From NCBI RefSeq assembly GCF_001021505.1, contig NZ_LDPO01000008.1, forward strand, positions 62,001-126,000: a DNA stretch of 64,000 nucleotides. Direction: 5' to 3'. The notes under the pieces were generated by a model that saw only the letters and a program-made list of their open reading frames with translations, was not told the DNA's origin and did not search any database. The position numbers and the translations under genes were made by a program. Of this stretch, positions 35,124 to 44,981 are shown one piece after another. This stretch comes from Mycolicibacter heraklionensis. GTDB taxonomy: Bacteria; Actinomycetota; Actinomycetes; Mycobacteriales; Mycobacteriaceae. Position 1 is the first letter of the stretch, and each line of letters starts with the position of its first letter.

Positions 35124-36287
35124 CTAACCGCTCCCCCCTGGGGAGCCGACGGGCGGCGGTGGAGTGGCAGTTCCGACGCCGAGTGGATTGTCGGTGTAGG
35201 GCACCGGCGGCGGCGGATTGCCCATCAACAGGTCGGGCACCGGCTGGGTGAACCGACCCCATCGTGTACCGGCGAGCAGGTCCGTTCGCAGCCGCGTTGT
35301 TGTCAAATCCATGGTGGTGTACAGGTTTGCGTAGTCGCCCTTGATTGCGTCGTCGACGACCCACTGCGCGAACGGAAACACCGTCGCCTCCTGTAGGCCC
35401 TTGCCGATGTCGGTTCCGGCGTCCGCGAGCGCACCGATGGTCGGTTCGAGGTTCTGCAAGTCGGCGATCAGATCCGCCTTGACGTCCCTGACGAGGCCGG
35501 TCGACGTATCGCTGAACACCCGTAATCTGTCGAGCGCCGTCGTAAGGTTCGACCGCTCCGCCACCAGGACATTCAGCGCCCGCGGAAGTTTCCGGAGCGT
35601 CTGTTCAACCACCTCGGACTCCGCATTCACCTTTTCGGCGAGCATGTTCAGTTCGTCCATGGCGGTGACGATGTTCCGGGCTTGGTCATCGAGCGTTCCG
35701 ACGAAATGCTCCAGCCGGGAGAGTAAGTCGCGGATCTCGTTGCCCCGCCCGCCGATCGCCGCGCTGAACTGTTTGATGATCTCGTCGATCTGTCCCATCC
35801 CGCCACTGTTGAGCACCACCGACAGCGAGGACAGTGTTTGTTCGGTACTGGGGTAGGTCGACGACTTGTTCAGTGGAATCGTCGCACCGGAGCTCAGCCG
35901 ACCCTGTGGTGCAACGCCGAGGGGAGAGTTGAGCTGGAGGTGACTGGAGCCGAGCAGGCTGGTCTGTCCGACGGTGGCCACTGCGTTCGCGGGTATGACG
36001 ACACCCGGCCGGACCGACACCTCGATATCCGCGTGCCACTTGCGCACTACCATCCGGCCGACACTGCCGACGACCACGTCGTCGATCATCACCGGTGAAT
36101 TCGACTCCAGCGAACCGACATCCGCCATTTCCACATGGATGGTCGTGCTACCGGCACCTCGTCCGACAGCGCCGGGCATCGGTAGTGAATTCAGCCCTTG
36201 CCACTGGCATCCGGAAGTCAGCAACGCCATCGACATGGCAACGATGATGAGGCCACGTATCCGGGACAGGCGCGAGGCACACATCAT
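35124..36287 (-). CDS. mceE: Mce family lipoprotein MceE (LprK-type)
   Basis: 387 residues from ATG 36287, which overlaps the mceD stop (ATGA); longer readings run back into mceD. The signal MMCASRLSRIRGLIIVAMS ends in the lipobox LLTSGC, so this is the lipid-anchored Mce subunit, as in other mce operons. The MCE domain follows (STTIHVEMADVGSLESNSPVMIDDVVVGSVG), then the helical tunnel segment (FVGTLDDQARNIVTAMDELN). Confidence 0.93.
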   Translation of the reverse strand: MMCASRLSRIRGLIIVAMSMALLTSGCQWQGLNSLPMPGAVGRGAGSTTIHVEMADVGSLESNSPVMIDDVVVGSVGRMVVRKWHADIEVSVRPGVVIPANAVATVGQTSLLGSSHLQLNSPLGVAPQGRLSSGATIPLNKSSTYPSTEQTLSSLSVVLNSGGMGQIDEIIKQFSAAIGGRGNEIRDLLSRLEHFVGTLDDQARNIVTAMDELNMLAEKVNAESEVVEQTLRKLPRALNVLVAERSNLTTALDRLRVFSDTSTGLVRDVKADLIADLQNLEPTIGALADAGTDIGKGLQEATVFPFAQWVVDDAIKGDYANLYTTMDLTTTRLRTDLLAGTRWGRFTQPVPDLLMGNPPPPVPYTDNPLGVGTATPPPPVGSPGGSG

Positions 36288-37528
36288 GGTGTTCCGCCCA
36301 CACTGTCCGGAAGCAGAAGCTCCGATGTGGTGGCCGGCACCGGTGGCGGCGGCTCCTCGGCCACCACCCCGGGAATCAGGTCCGGTTGCGTGTAGTACAT
36401 CTTGCCCGGACGCGGTACGGGCCCGAGCGCGACATTGACGGGAAAGGGCAAGTAGTTCAGCGACAGGTATTTCAGGACAGGCCCGAGGTACTGCGTGCAC
36501 AGCTTCGCGCCCTCCTCGGAAGTCACGTTCTTCACCGAGGCGAGACCCGCGCAGATCAACGTCACCGGATTGGAAAAGTTATTGAAGACAAAGGATCCCG
36601 CCTCGGAGCCCTGCTCCGGGTTGTAAATATTGTTGTAGTTGGCCAAGCCGGTCGGAGCCGTGTGCAGCACCTGCTCGATAACCAGCCGGTTGTCCGCGAG
36701 ATTCTTTGTCACACTGCTCAACCGCTCGATCTGTTCGGTGGTGCGGCCCCGGTTCTGTGAGACAAACCTCTGCACGTCCTTCACCGCGATCGACAGGCTG
36801 CTCAGCGCGGCATCGAGATCAGACCGGTTGTTGTTCAGAACGCTGCTCAGTGTGGCCAACCGGTTCTCGAATCGCACGATCTGGGTGTTGCTGCCTTCGA
36901 GCGCACTGACGAACACCTGCAGGTTCTTGATGGTGCCGGCGATATCACCACTGCCATTGGCGAGAATCTTCGCCGCTCCGGACAGCTGCGCAAGAGTTTC
37001 TCTGAGCTTCGCGCCGTTGCCGTCGAGGGCAGTGGCGGTGCTGTCGATGAATCGGCTAACCGCACCGTCGGGAGCATCGCCACCCGGACCGAGCGCTCCG
37101 GCGAGGCGGGTGAGCTCGATCTTGACCTCGTCCCATTCGACCGGCTCCGCGGTGCGGTCAAGCGGGATCTCGGCACCGTCGGGCATCGTCGGCCCCGCGT
37201 CCTCGTAGGGCGGGGTCAATTGGACGTAGCGGGCCGCTATCAGGCTCTGCGCCACGATGACCGCCTGCGCGTTCGCCGGAATCGACACATTACGGTCCAC
37301 ATTCATCACGATCTTGGTCTTGGTGCCGAGCGGTTCCACCGCGGCGATCGTCCCGACCCGTACACCGGCCACCCGCACTTGGTCGCCGCGGTAGATCGCG
37401 GTGGCGGTGGTGAAGTAAGCACTGATTGTCTTGGGACCCAGCAGGTGTCGGTAGCCCAGGTAACCACCCGAGACCACCAGCAGCGCCGCCAGTGCAACCG
37501 CCGTGAACTTGCGCTGCTGGGCACTCAT
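36284..37528 (-). CDS. mceD: Mce family protein MceD
   Basis: 414 residues with an N-terminal membrane helix (FTAVALAALLVVSGGYLGY), MCE domain (KTISAYFTTATAIYRGDQVRVAGVRVGTI) and long helical region, with a Pro-rich end. ATG overlaps the mceC stop by 4 bases. It has the normal operon position and length for the family. Confidence 0.93.
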   Translation of the reverse strand: MSAQQRKFTAVALAALLVVSGGYLGYRHLLGPKTISAYFTTATAIYRGDQVRVAGVRVGTIAAVEPLGTKTKIVMNVDRNVSIPANAQAVIVAQSLIAARYVQLTPPYEDAGPTMPDGAEIPLDRTAEPVEWDEVKIELTRLAGALGPGGDAPDGAVSRFIDSTATALDGNGAKLRETLAQLSGAAKILANGSGDIAGTIKNLQVFVSALEGSNTQIVRFENRLATLSSVLNNNRSDLDAALSSLSIAVKDVQRFVSQNRGRTTEQIERLSSVTKNLADNRLVIEQVLHTAPTGLANYNNIYNPEQGSEAGSFVFNNFSNPVTLICAGLASVKNVTSEEGAKLCTQYLGPVLKYLSLNYLPFPVNVALGPVPRPGKMYYTQPDLIPGVVAEEPPPPVPATTSELLLPDSVGGTP

Positions 37529-38556
37529 GGCCGCTCCCGATGCGGCAGCGGAAGCTGAGCACGGGGGGTCAGACCCAGCGCGGAGTCCAAGAAGGGCTGA
37601 ATGAACTGCCCCGGCATGAGATTGGCGATGAACGCGTTGTAGTAGTTACCCGACGCGACACTTTCGCCGAGGGCTACCGAGTACTTGTTCAGGCCCTTCA
37701 TCGCATTGACGATGTTGTCGTTGTTCTTCTCCAGCATCGCCGTCACGGAATTGAGCCGGTCCAGCGTCGGAGCCAGTTCTCTTTCGTTCTCCGCGACGAG
37801 TGCCGTGAGCTGTTGCGAGACCGCCGAGGTGTTCGCCAGCAGATCCACGATCTCTTGGCGTTGGTCGTTGAGCACCGAGAGCAGCGCATCGGAATTGAGG
37901 ATCAAGGCATTGACCCGGTCACTTCGCTTCGCCAGAACTCCGGTGACATCGCTTGCGGTACGGAGCAAGTCACGCAGGCCGGTGTTGCGGGTATTGATCG
38001 ACTTGGACAGCCGCGACAAGCTGTCGAACGTGGGTCCCAACTGCGGCGCTATCTGGTCAAGGGTCGATGCCAAGGTTTTGAGTGACTGGTTCAGCGCATC
38101 AGTGTCAGTGTCGGTGACGTTCGACGTAAGGTCCCCGAGCGCATCTGTCAATGAATACGGTGAGGACGTCCGGGTGACCGGGATGACGTCGGTGCTGCGA
38201 AGGGGGCGCGCACCCGACGACACCACGGTCAGGACCCGCTTGCCCAGCAGCGAGCCGGTCTTGATCCGGACGGTGGTCTCGTCGCCGAGCCGCACATTGC
38301 CATCGATGGTGAACTTCACCAACGCCTTGCCGTGCGACAACGAAACATTCGATACCGTGCCGACATTGATTCCGGAGATCATCACGTCGTCGCCGGGGCC
38401 CAGTCCCCCGGCCTCGGCGAACAGCGCCGAATAGGACTTGGCGGTGAACAACGTCCATACGTTGTCGAACTGCAGTCCGACCAGGCTGATCAGCACGGTC
38501 AGGATGACCCCCATCAGTCCGGCCCGGATCAGCCGCTTGCCTTGATATTTGCGCAT
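37525..38556 (-). CDS. mceC: Mce family protein MceC
   Basis: 343 residues from ATG 38556, which shares one base with the mceB stop (TAATG). The N-terminus MRKYQGKRLIRAGLMGV matches the known MceC style; a GTG at 38568 would add four residues. Membrane helix about 13-33, MCE domain with SGINVGTVSNVSL, then a helical domain. Confidence 0.92.
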   Translation of the reverse strand: MRKYQGKRLIRAGLMGVILTVLISLVGLQFDNVWTLFTAKSYSALFAEAGGLGPGDDVMISGINVGTVSNVSLSHGKALVKFTIDGNVRLGDETTVRIKTGSLLGKRVLTVVSSGARPLRSTDVIPVTRTSSPYSLTDALGDLTSNVTDTDTDALNQSLKTLASTLDQIAPQLGPTFDSLSRLSKSINTRNTGLRDLLRTASDVTGVLAKRSDRVNALILNSDALLSVLNDQRQEIVDLLANTSAVSQQLTALVAENERELAPTLDRLNSVTAMLEKNNDNIVNAMKGLNKYSVALGESVASGNYYNAFIANLMPGQFIQPFLDSALGLTPRAQLPLPHRERP

Positions 38557-39578
38557 TACCTCGAGCACCTGCCCGTCGTCTGCTCGACCATGGGCAACGT
38601 GAGAGTGCCCCCCGACAAGGTGCTCACTTTGAGGTTGATGCCGCAGAGATAGAAGTTGAAGAAACTTCCATAGGCGCCAAGTCGGGCGAGTTTCTTGTAG
38701 TTGTCGGGTGCCCGCGTCAGCCCCAGATCGATGCGTTCCTTCTCGTCGTCCAAAAGCGGGGCCAGGCGATTGAGCTGATCTATCGTCCCGGCCAGCGGCG
38801 GACGCACTCCGGTGAGCAGATCGGAAACCGATGCGGTGCCGTTTTCCAACGCGGTGATGGCAGAGCCGATCGGGTCCTTGTACTGCGCGAGTTCGCCCAT
38901 CAGCGTGTCCAGCCGGTCGATCGTGGCGGCGAACTCGTCGCTGTTGCGTTGCAGGATGCCCAGCATCGAGCGCAGGTTCTCGATCAATGCGCCGATCAGG
39001 GCATCGTTGTCGGCGAGCGACGTGGCGAACGACGATGAGCGGGACAGTAACGAACCGATGGTGTCACTCTTTCCCTGCAGGATCTGCAACAGTGCCGCGG
39101 ACAGCGCGTTGACATCTTGGGGGTTCAACGCCGAGATGACTGGGCGGAAGCCGCCGAGCAGCAGATCGAGGTCCAGCGCGGGCGCCGTGCGATCCGGCGG
39201 GATCACAGACCCGGCCGGCAGTAACTTGGTCGAGCCGGGGCCGTCGACCAGCTCGAGATAGCGATCGCCGACCAGATTCAGATACCGCACCGCTACTCGT
39301 GTCCCTGTCGTCAACGGCACGCTGTCGTCAGCGTCGAACTCGACATAGGAGCGATGATCGGCGCCCAGCGCCACCTTGCGGACGGTGCCGACGCGGATGC
39401 CCGAAACCCGCACGGTGTCGCCGGGCCGTAGTCCCGACGAATCCGTGAAGACCGCCGAGAAGCCCGTGGTGGCGCCGGACCGATACTGGCCGAAGACCGC
39501 CACCAGCCCCGCGGTGAGAGCGATCATCAAGACGGCGAAAAACGCGAACTTCGACGCCGGGCCCAGAATCGAGTTCAC
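38556..39578 (-). CDS. mceB: Mce family protein MceB
   Basis: 340 residues from GTG 39578 overlapping the mceA stop. Membrane helix FAFFAVLMIALTAGLVAVFG, MCE domain (GFSAVFTDSSGLRPGDTVRVSGIRVGTV), helical region, and a conserved Cys near the end (FNFYLCGINL) as in other MceB proteins. Confidence 0.93.
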   Translation of the reverse strand: MNSILGPASKFAFFAVLMIALTAGLVAVFGQYRSGATTGFSAVFTDSSGLRPGDTVRVSGIRVGTVRKVALGADHRSYVEFDADDSVPLTTGTRVAVRYLNLVGDRYLELVDGPGSTKLLPAGSVIPPDRTAPALDLDLLLGGFRPVISALNPQDVNALSAALLQILQGKSDTIGSLLSRSSSFATSLADNDALIGALIENLRSMLGILQRNSDEFAATIDRLDTLMGELAQYKDPIGSAITALENGTASVSDLLTGVRPPLAGTIDQLNRLAPLLDDEKERIDLGLTRAPDNYKKLARLGAYGSFFNFYLCGINLKVSTLSGGTLTLPMVEQTTGRCSR

Positions 39579-40774
39579 GGTGCGCCGTGCCCGATCTCGG
39601 CGGAGTTCCGCGGCGGTCCGTCGATGGGTCCGAACATGGCCTGTTTCCAGCTGTCTATGTTGAGCACGATTCCCTGATTCCCGTACTTGAACGGGTTGGT
39701 GCCCACATCAGCGACGATGTAGGGCGGAAAGTAGTTCTCCGGGAGATCGGGCAAGGCGCCGCAGATCGGACCGCCCTTGGCGGCCACCTTGGGCAGGTCG
39801 CCCGGGTAGCGGTAGCGCTCGGCTCCGAGCAGAAAATTCGTCGCGAACTCCAGTCCGGGAACATCGCTGAGTCGGGGCGTCTGCTGGATGTGTGCCAGTC
39901 CCTGAATCCCGCACGTGAGCCCGCGGTGGTACTGGTTGAGAAGTTCGGCGGTCGGCAGCAGCAGATGAAGGACGTCGGTCAGCCCGGCCCGGTTCTGCCC
40001 GAGGACATCGTTGCCGACCTGGCCCAGACCGATGAGGCTGAGCAGCATCGCATCGAGATTGCTGTGTTCGTCGACGAGCGTGGTGCTGATGTTCACGCTG
40101 TTTCTCGCGGTGTCGAGCAGATCGCCGACCGAGTCGTTGTAGATGTTGAGTACCGCGGGTGCCGCCGTGAGGTCACGGCTCAGGGCGGGCAGGCTGGGTT
40201 CCGTCTTGCCCAGCAGTGCGTTGAGGTTGCCGAACAACTCGCCGGTCTGCGCGCCCCGGGCGCGGAACCCGGTGGCGATCGCCCCCAGTGTCTCGTTGAG
40301 CTTTTCCGGCTGCACCCGGGCAAGCACTTGGGTCAGCTGTTCGAACACCGTGTTGAACTCCACGGTGACGTCTTTCGTCTGCAGGACCTGCCCGGCCGCC
40401 AGCGGCTGCGGCGCTGGGTCCGCCGGTGGCGTCAACTCGACGAATTTCGCCCCGAACACGGTCGACGAGGTGATATTGACACTGACATTCGCCGGTACGC
40501 TCGCCAATTTGGTCGGATCCATCGCGAGGTGGATCGCGGCCGCACCGTCGGCGAGCGGCTCAATCGATTCGACCTTGCCGATCTGTACCCCGTACATCTT
40601 CACCTTGGCGTCGGGGTACATCACCAAGCCCGCCCGGGGAGACAGCACCGTCACCGGCACCGTTTTGGTGAGGCCGCCGCGGAACAGAGTGATGGCCAGG
40701 ACGAACACCGAGACCACCAACAGGACACTCGCGAGTCCCTTGAGAGCGCGCGCCACCAAACTGTTCACGGCCAC
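39575..40774 (-). CDS. mceA: Mce family protein MceA
   Basis: 399 residues from GTG 40774, which begins 2 bases after the yrbEB stop (a second GTG at 40768 is also possible; longer readings overlap yrbEB). Membrane helix GLASVLLVVSVFVLAITLF, MCE domain (AGLVMYPDAKVKMYGVQIGKV), then the helical domain and a conserved C-terminal region with Cys pairs (LTCGIQGLAH, GGPICGALPD). Confidence 0.92.
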   Translation of the reverse strand: MAVNSLVARALKGLASVLLVVSVFVLAITLFRGGLTKTVPVTVLSPRAGLVMYPDAKVKMYGVQIGKVESIEPLADGAAAIHLAMDPTKLASVPANVSVNITSSTVFGAKFVELTPPADPAPQPLAAGQVLQTKDVTVEFNTVFEQLTQVLARVQPEKLNETLGAIATGFRARGAQTGELFGNLNALLGKTEPSLPALSRDLTAAPAVLNIYNDSVGDLLDTARNSVNISTTLVDEHSNLDAMLLSLIGLGQVGNDVLGQNRAGLTDVLHLLLPTAELLNQYHRGLTCGIQGLAHIQQTPRLSDVPGLEFATNFLLGAERYRYPGDLPKVAAKGGPICGALPDLPENYFPPYIVADVGTNPFKYGNQGIVLNIDSWKQAMFGPIDGPPRNSAEIGHGAP

Positions 40775-40776
40775 GC

Positions 40777-41622
40777 CTAACCCGAGAGATTGAAGTTGCC
40801 GTTCGCGCCGTACACAGCGAGCGAGACGAGCAGGGTGACGGACACCACGGCGATCAGCGAAGCGCGTACGGCCTTGCCTACCGCGACGCCGACGCCCGCG
40901 GGACCACCGGCCGCGAAAAAGCCGTAGTAGGTATGGATCAACATGACCGTGATCGCCATCGAGACCGCCTGCAGAAACGACCACAGGATGTCGATGGGAT
41001 TGAGGAACGTGTCGAAATAGTGGTCATAGAGCCCGGCGGACTGTCCGAACAGCAGCACCGTGGTGTAGCGGCTGGCCAGAAAGGAGGCGATGACCGCCAG
41101 CGTGTAGAGGGGCGCTATGGCGACCAAGCCGCCGACGATCCGCGTGCTCACCAGGTACGCGATCGACGGGATAGCCAGCGACTCAAGGGCATCGACTTCT
41201 TCGTTGATCCGCATCGCCCCGAGTTGGGCGGTCGAACCGGCCCCGATCGTCGCCGCCAAACCGATGCCGGCGATGACCGGCGCAGAAATTCGGACATTGA
41301 TGAATGCCGCGAAGAAACCCGTCAACGCCTCGATGCCGATGTTGCCCAACGAGCTGTAGCCCTGCACCGCCAACGTTCCTCCGGCCGCCAGGGTGAGGAA
41401 GCCGACGATCACCAGTGTTCCCCCGATGACCGCCAAGGCGCCCGAACCCATGCTGATCTCGGCGATGAGTCGGATGGTTTCGCGCTTGTAGCGCCAGACC
41501 GCCTGGGGCGCACCGACGATCGCTTTCCAGTAGAAGTCGGCGTGATCGCCGATTCCCGCCAGGGCGCGTACCGGTCGAGTCAATTCCCTGGCGATATTGG
41601 GGTAGGTGACGCTGATGCTCAC
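40777..41622 (-). CDS. yrbEB: Mce permease YrbEB
   Basis: 281 residues, five to six membrane helices, MlaE/YrbE family. GTG at 41622 has GGAGGACC upstream. The cytoplasmic loop NEEVDALESLAIPSIAYLVSTR is the coupling segment contacting the ATPase MceG/MlaF, which is not encoded here. With YrbEA it forms the inner-membrane permease. Confidence 0.94.
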   Translation of the reverse strand: MSISVTYPNIARELTRPVRALAGIGDHADFYWKAIVGAPQAVWRYKRETIRLIAEISMGSGALAVIGGTLVIVGFLTLAAGGTLAVQGYSSLGNIGIEALTGFFAAFINVRISAPVIAGIGLAATIGAGSTAQLGAMRINEEVDALESLAIPSIAYLVSTRIVGGLVAIAPLYTLAVIASFLASRYTTVLLFGQSAGLYDHYFDTFLNPIDILWSFLQAVSMAITVMLIHTYYGFFAAGGPAGVGVAVGKAVRASLIAVVSVTLLVSLAVYGANGNFNLSG

Positions 41623-41655
41623 CTGGGTCCTCCAATACTGGTCACGTGCAACACC

Positions 41656-42423
41656 TCATCGGTGGCCCAGTCGGATACCGATCGCGGTCACGATCACGTT
41701 GACCACGAAAAGCGACATGAAGGCGTAGACCACGGTTTCGTTCACGGCATTGCCGACGCCCTTGGCGCCGCCCGACACTTTCAGTCCCCGATAGCACGCG
41801 ACCAGACCGGCGATCAGCCCGAACAGCGTTGCCTTCACCGAGGAGATGATGACCTCGTTGACACCGGTGAGCAGGGTGATTCCGGCGACGAAGGCGCCCG
41901 GGTTCACGTCCTGAACCAGCACCGAGAAGAAATACCCGCCCATGATGCCGATCGTGCACACCAGACTGTTCAACAGGAATGCCACCAGGCCCGACGCCAG
42001 CATCCGGGGCGTCACCAGTCGCTGGACCGGATCGATACCGAGTACCTCCATGGCGTCGATCTCTTCGCGGATAGTGCGCGACCCCAGGTCTGCACACATC
42101 GCGGTCGCGCCCGCGCCGGCCACGATCAACACCGTCACCAGCGGCCCGACCTGGGTGACTGCACCCAGTGCGGCGCCCGCACCACTGAGATCGGCCGCGC
42201 CCAGTTCGCGTAGCAGGATGTTCAGCGTGAAGCTGACCAGGACGGTGAAGGGAATCGCCACCAGCAAGGTCGGCAGGATCGACACTCTGGTGACGAACCA
42301 GGATTGTTCGAGAAATTCGCGCATCTGAAAAGGACGCTTGAACGCGAACCGCACCGCGTCGGCGGACATCGCGTATAGCCCGCCAACCGCCTCCAACGGG
42401 CCGGACAGATCCCTGCGAGCCAT
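41656..42423 (-). CDS. yrbEA: Mce permease YrbEA
   Basis: 255 residues, MlaE/YrbE family with EEIDAMEVLGIDPVQRLVTPRM as coupling loop and about five membrane helices. GGAGGG precedes the ATG. First gene of a nine-gene leftward operon, with operator site 6 40 bases upstream of its start codon. Confidence 0.94.
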   Translation of the reverse strand: MARRDLSGPLEAVGGLYAMSADAVRFAFKRPFQMREFLEQSWFVTRVSILPTLLVAIPFTVLVSFTLNILLRELGAADLSGAGAALGAVTQVGPLVTVLIVAGAGATAMCADLGSRTIREEIDAMEVLGIDPVQRLVTPRMLASGLVAFLLNSLVCTIGIMGGYFFSVLVQDVNPGAFVAGITLLTGVNEVIISSVKATLFGLIAGLVACYRGLKVSGGAKGVGNAVNETVVYAFMSLFVVNVIVTAIGIRLGHR

Positions 42424-42462
42424 CGACCCTCCGTTCTGACTGCTTAGGCCGCGATGCTCGTT

Positions 42463-42479
42463 ACGGTGAGAATTCCCGT
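42463..42479. promoter_or_regulatory. Operator site 6 upstream of the mce operon
   Basis: ACGGTG-AGAAT-TCCCGT, which extends to TTACGG (42461-42466) paired with CCGTAA (42476-42481) around a central GAATTC. A further ACGGTG at 42487-42492 follows. The near edge is 40 bases from the yrbEA start, so a repressor here would cover the promoter. Confidence 0.65.
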
Positions 42480-42569
42480 AATGATCACGGTGACAGTACC
42501 TGCTTCGTAGCAGCTCAGGGACACTTTCACGGATCAGCCTGGCCCTCGACCGCGCGACGTGAGGCCGCG

Positions 42570-43433
42570 CTAGCGCCCCGACCAGGGGAAAACTTTGAGC
42601 GCTCCGCCTGCGTCCACCCGTATCTGTTGACCGGTCACATAGCGCGATGCGTCGGAGACCAGGAACAGCACAAGCTCGCTGATGTCTTCCGGCTCGACGT
42701 AGGGAATCGGCATCGCGTTGAGGAACGGGAACGACGCTTCGGCCTCTTCGCGGCTCGGATTCTGCAGATCCGGCCGGAAGGCCCGGTACATCGGCGGGCT
42801 GTGCAGCATGTCGGTGTTGACGTTCGTCGGATGGATGCAGTTCACCCGGATATGCGACGGCGCGAGTTGCAGCGCCAGGTCGTTGACGTAGTGGGCGACC
42901 ACCTGCTTGGCGAAGCCGTAGCCAGCTCCACCAGGACCGGCATCCATGCCGCCGGTGTTCTGTGAGGCCAGGTAGGCGGCCAGTGACCCGGTCGCGACGA
43001 TCGAGGCGCCGGCATTGAGATGCTTCAGGCTGGCGCCGACCAGGTTGAACACGCCGACCAGATCGACGTCGACCGCGTCGACGAACGCCTGCAGCGGGCC
43101 GCCCGCGGTCAGCGGCGCGATTCCGGCGTTGGCCACCACCGCGTCGAGTCTGCCGAACTCGGCGACGCCGGCGTCGATCGCGGCCGCCAAGGCGACCCTG
43201 TCACGCACGTCGGCAATTGCGGTGTAGGCCTTGCGCCCCTCCTTCTCCACCAGGCGAGCTGTCTCATCAAGATCCTCGGGCCGCGCCAGCGGGTACTCGT
43301 TCGTCTCGATGTCCGCGCATACGTCGACCGCGATGATGTCCGCGCCCTCGGCCGCCAGCACCCGTGCATGGGACCGGCCCTGCCCGCGGGCGGCGCCACT
43401 GATGAGGACGACTTTGCCCTCTACTCTTCCCAT
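42570..43433 (-). CDS. Mycofactocin-coupled short-chain dehydrogenase
   Basis: 287 residues. GAARGQGRSHARVLAAEGADIIAVD with the extra loop CADIETNEYPLARPEDLDETARLV after the second strand is the hallmark of the SDR subfamily whose NAD(H) is not freely exchanged and that depends on mycofactocin. NAGIAPL, SLAAY and YGFAKQ give the remaining catalytic parts. A secondary alcohol or ketone is the likely substrate. It is divergent from the CoA-transferase. Confidence 0.9.
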   Translation of the reverse strand: MGRVEGKVVLISGAARGQGRSHARVLAAEGADIIAVDVCADIETNEYPLARPEDLDETARLVEKEGRKAYTAIADVRDRVALAAAIDAGVAEFGRLDAVVANAGIAPLTAGGPLQAFVDAVDVDLVGVFNLVGASLKHLNAGASIVATGSLAAYLASQNTGGMDAGPGGAGYGFAKQVVAHYVNDLALQLAPSHIRVNCIHPTNVNTDMLHSPPMYRAFRPDLQNPSREEAEASFPFLNAMPIPYVEPEDISELVLFLVSDASRYVTGQQIRVDAGGALKVFPWSGR

Positions 43434-43587
43434 CCCATCTCCTTCTCGGCACTTCTGGTTGCGTTGTCCGGCGGTCGAGGACGATCAATGCGCCCTCCGG
43501 ATAGCGGTGTCTACGGTCCTCCCGCTCCCCGCGGGACGGTCATCAGCTGGACACGCGGTAAAGATTACGGTAACCATGACTCCGGTA

Positions 43588-43604
43588 ACGGTATTGCTTA
43601 CCGT
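43588..43604. promoter_or_regulatory. Operator site 7: perfect ACGGTA-TTGCT-TACCGT with half-site array
   Basis: Between the SDR (start 43433) and the CoA-transferase (start 43662, 58 bases away). Preceding it are GCGGTA (43555), ACGGTA (43567) and CCGGTA (43582), so four half-sites in one direction lie within 40 bases. This is the densest cluster of the motif in the window. Confidence 0.8.
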
Positions 43605-43661
43605 AAGGAGTGTCAACGCGGCATTCGTGGGCCGCCCGGCCCCCGACCGAGAGGGATTGTT

Positions 43662-44882
43662 ATGCCAGGTGTGCTCAGCGGTGTCCGGGTGATCGAGATG
43701 GCATCGTGGACCTACGTACCGTCGGCGGGGGCGGCGCTGGCGGACTGGGGTGCCGACGTGATCAAGGTCGAAAGCGTTGATTCCGGTGATCCGAGCCGGG
43801 CATTGGTGGTCGGTGGCTTCACCAGAGAGGCTGCCCGCGTCGACGCCGATTTCATGCTCGAGCTCGGCAACCGGGGTAAACGGAGCATCGGCATCGCGCT
43901 CAAGTCGGAGTTGGGTCGCGAGTTGTTCGGACGGCTGCTGGCCAGCGCAGACGTGCTACTGACCAACTGGCTTCCCGGCGCGCTGGAGCGAGCCCGGCTG
44001 ACCGTGAAAGACATCCGCGCTTTCAACCCGAACATCATCATTGCCCGTGGATCTGGTCTCGGAGTTCGCGGCCCGGAACGCGACCGCGGCGGATTCGACG
44101 GTGCCACGTACTCCGCCCGCGGCGGAGTCTCCTACACCCTGACGCCGTTCGGCGCCGAGTTTCCCACCTCGCAGGGACCGGCATTCGGGGACCTGCAGGC
44201 GGGCGCGACCTTGGCGGGTGGGGTCTGTGCTGCGCTCTTTCATCGCGAACGCACCGGCGAGGCGACCATCGTCGACTCGTCGCTGCTGGCTCAGGCGATG
44301 TGGGCCATCGCACCGTCGATTCTGGCCGCCGACTTCTTCAACGTGGACGGCATTCCGGGCGCACCACCGGGCATCGTGATGAACCCGGTGGTGAATCGCT
44401 ACAAGACCAGGGACGGCCGATGGCTGCAACTGATCTTCTTGCAGCCCGACAAGTTCTGGGCCGACTTCTGCCGCCGGATCGGTCTGCCCGACCTGGCAAC
44501 CGATGAGCGGTTCGTCCCGTCGGCGAACCTCGCCGCCAACGCCGCCGAGGCGGTCGCATTGCTCAACAAGAGGTTCGCTGAGCATGACCTTGAGCATTGG
44601 CAAAAGGTCCTGGAAGACGAGCCTGGGGTGTGGGCCGCTTACGCGACACCGCGCGAAACGCTTTACGACCCCCAGGCCGAACCGAACGGTTACCTGATCA
44701 CGAATGTCGACGACCAGGGGAACGAGTACCGAACCGTTGCGGCCCCAGTGCAGTTCAACGAAACGCCGCCAGAACCGGCGCGCGCCCCCGAACATGGGCA
44801 GCACACCGAAGAGATCCTGCTGGAACTCGACGTCGACTGGGACGAGATCACCGCGGCCAAGGACGCCGGCGCCATCATGTAG
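43662..44882 (+). CDS. CaiB/BaiF-type (class III) CoA-transferase
   Basis: 406 residues from ATG 43662. MPGVLSGVRVIEMASWTYVP, GADVIKVE and the active-site region PAFGDLQAGATLAGG (catalytic Asp near residue 176) are typical. It moves CoA between carboxylic acids without ATP; in steroid and terpenoid pathways such enzymes activate or epimerise intermediates. It is followed after 99 bases by the Mce-associated genes, which have their own operator. Confidence 0.9.
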   Translation: MPGVLSGVRVIEMASWTYVPSAGAALADWGADVIKVESVDSGDPSRALVVGGFTREAARVDADFMLELGNRGKRSIGIALKSELGRELFGRLLASADVLLTNWLPGALERARLTVKDIRAFNPNIIIARGSGLGVRGPERDRGGFDGATYSARGGVSYTLTPFGAEFPTSQGPAFGDLQAGATLAGGVCAALFHRERTGEATIVDSSLLAQAMWAIAPSILAADFFNVDGIPGAPPGIVMNPVVNRYKTRDGRWLQLIFLQPDKFWADFCRRIGLPDLATDERFVPSANLAANAAEAVALLNKRFAEHDLEHWQKVLEDEPGVWAAYATPRETLYDPQAEPNGYLITNVDDQGNEYRTVAAPVQFNETPPEPARAPEHGQHTEEILLELDVDWDEITAAKDAGAIM

Positions 44883-44924
44883 CGACGGCGAGCGCAGCTG
44901 TTCGCGATACACCCATTGATCGTT

Positions 44925-44941
44925 ACCGTAAGATATACCGC
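44925..44941. promoter_or_regulatory. Operator site 8: ACCGTA-AGATA-TACCGC
   Basis: One mismatch in each half. The site ends 41 bases before the Mce-associated gene start (44982), almost the same distance as site 6 has to yrbEA. Confidence 0.6.
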
Positions 44942-44981
44942 TGTGCTCGGCAGCAACGAACGGCGAGATGAGGCCCAGCCG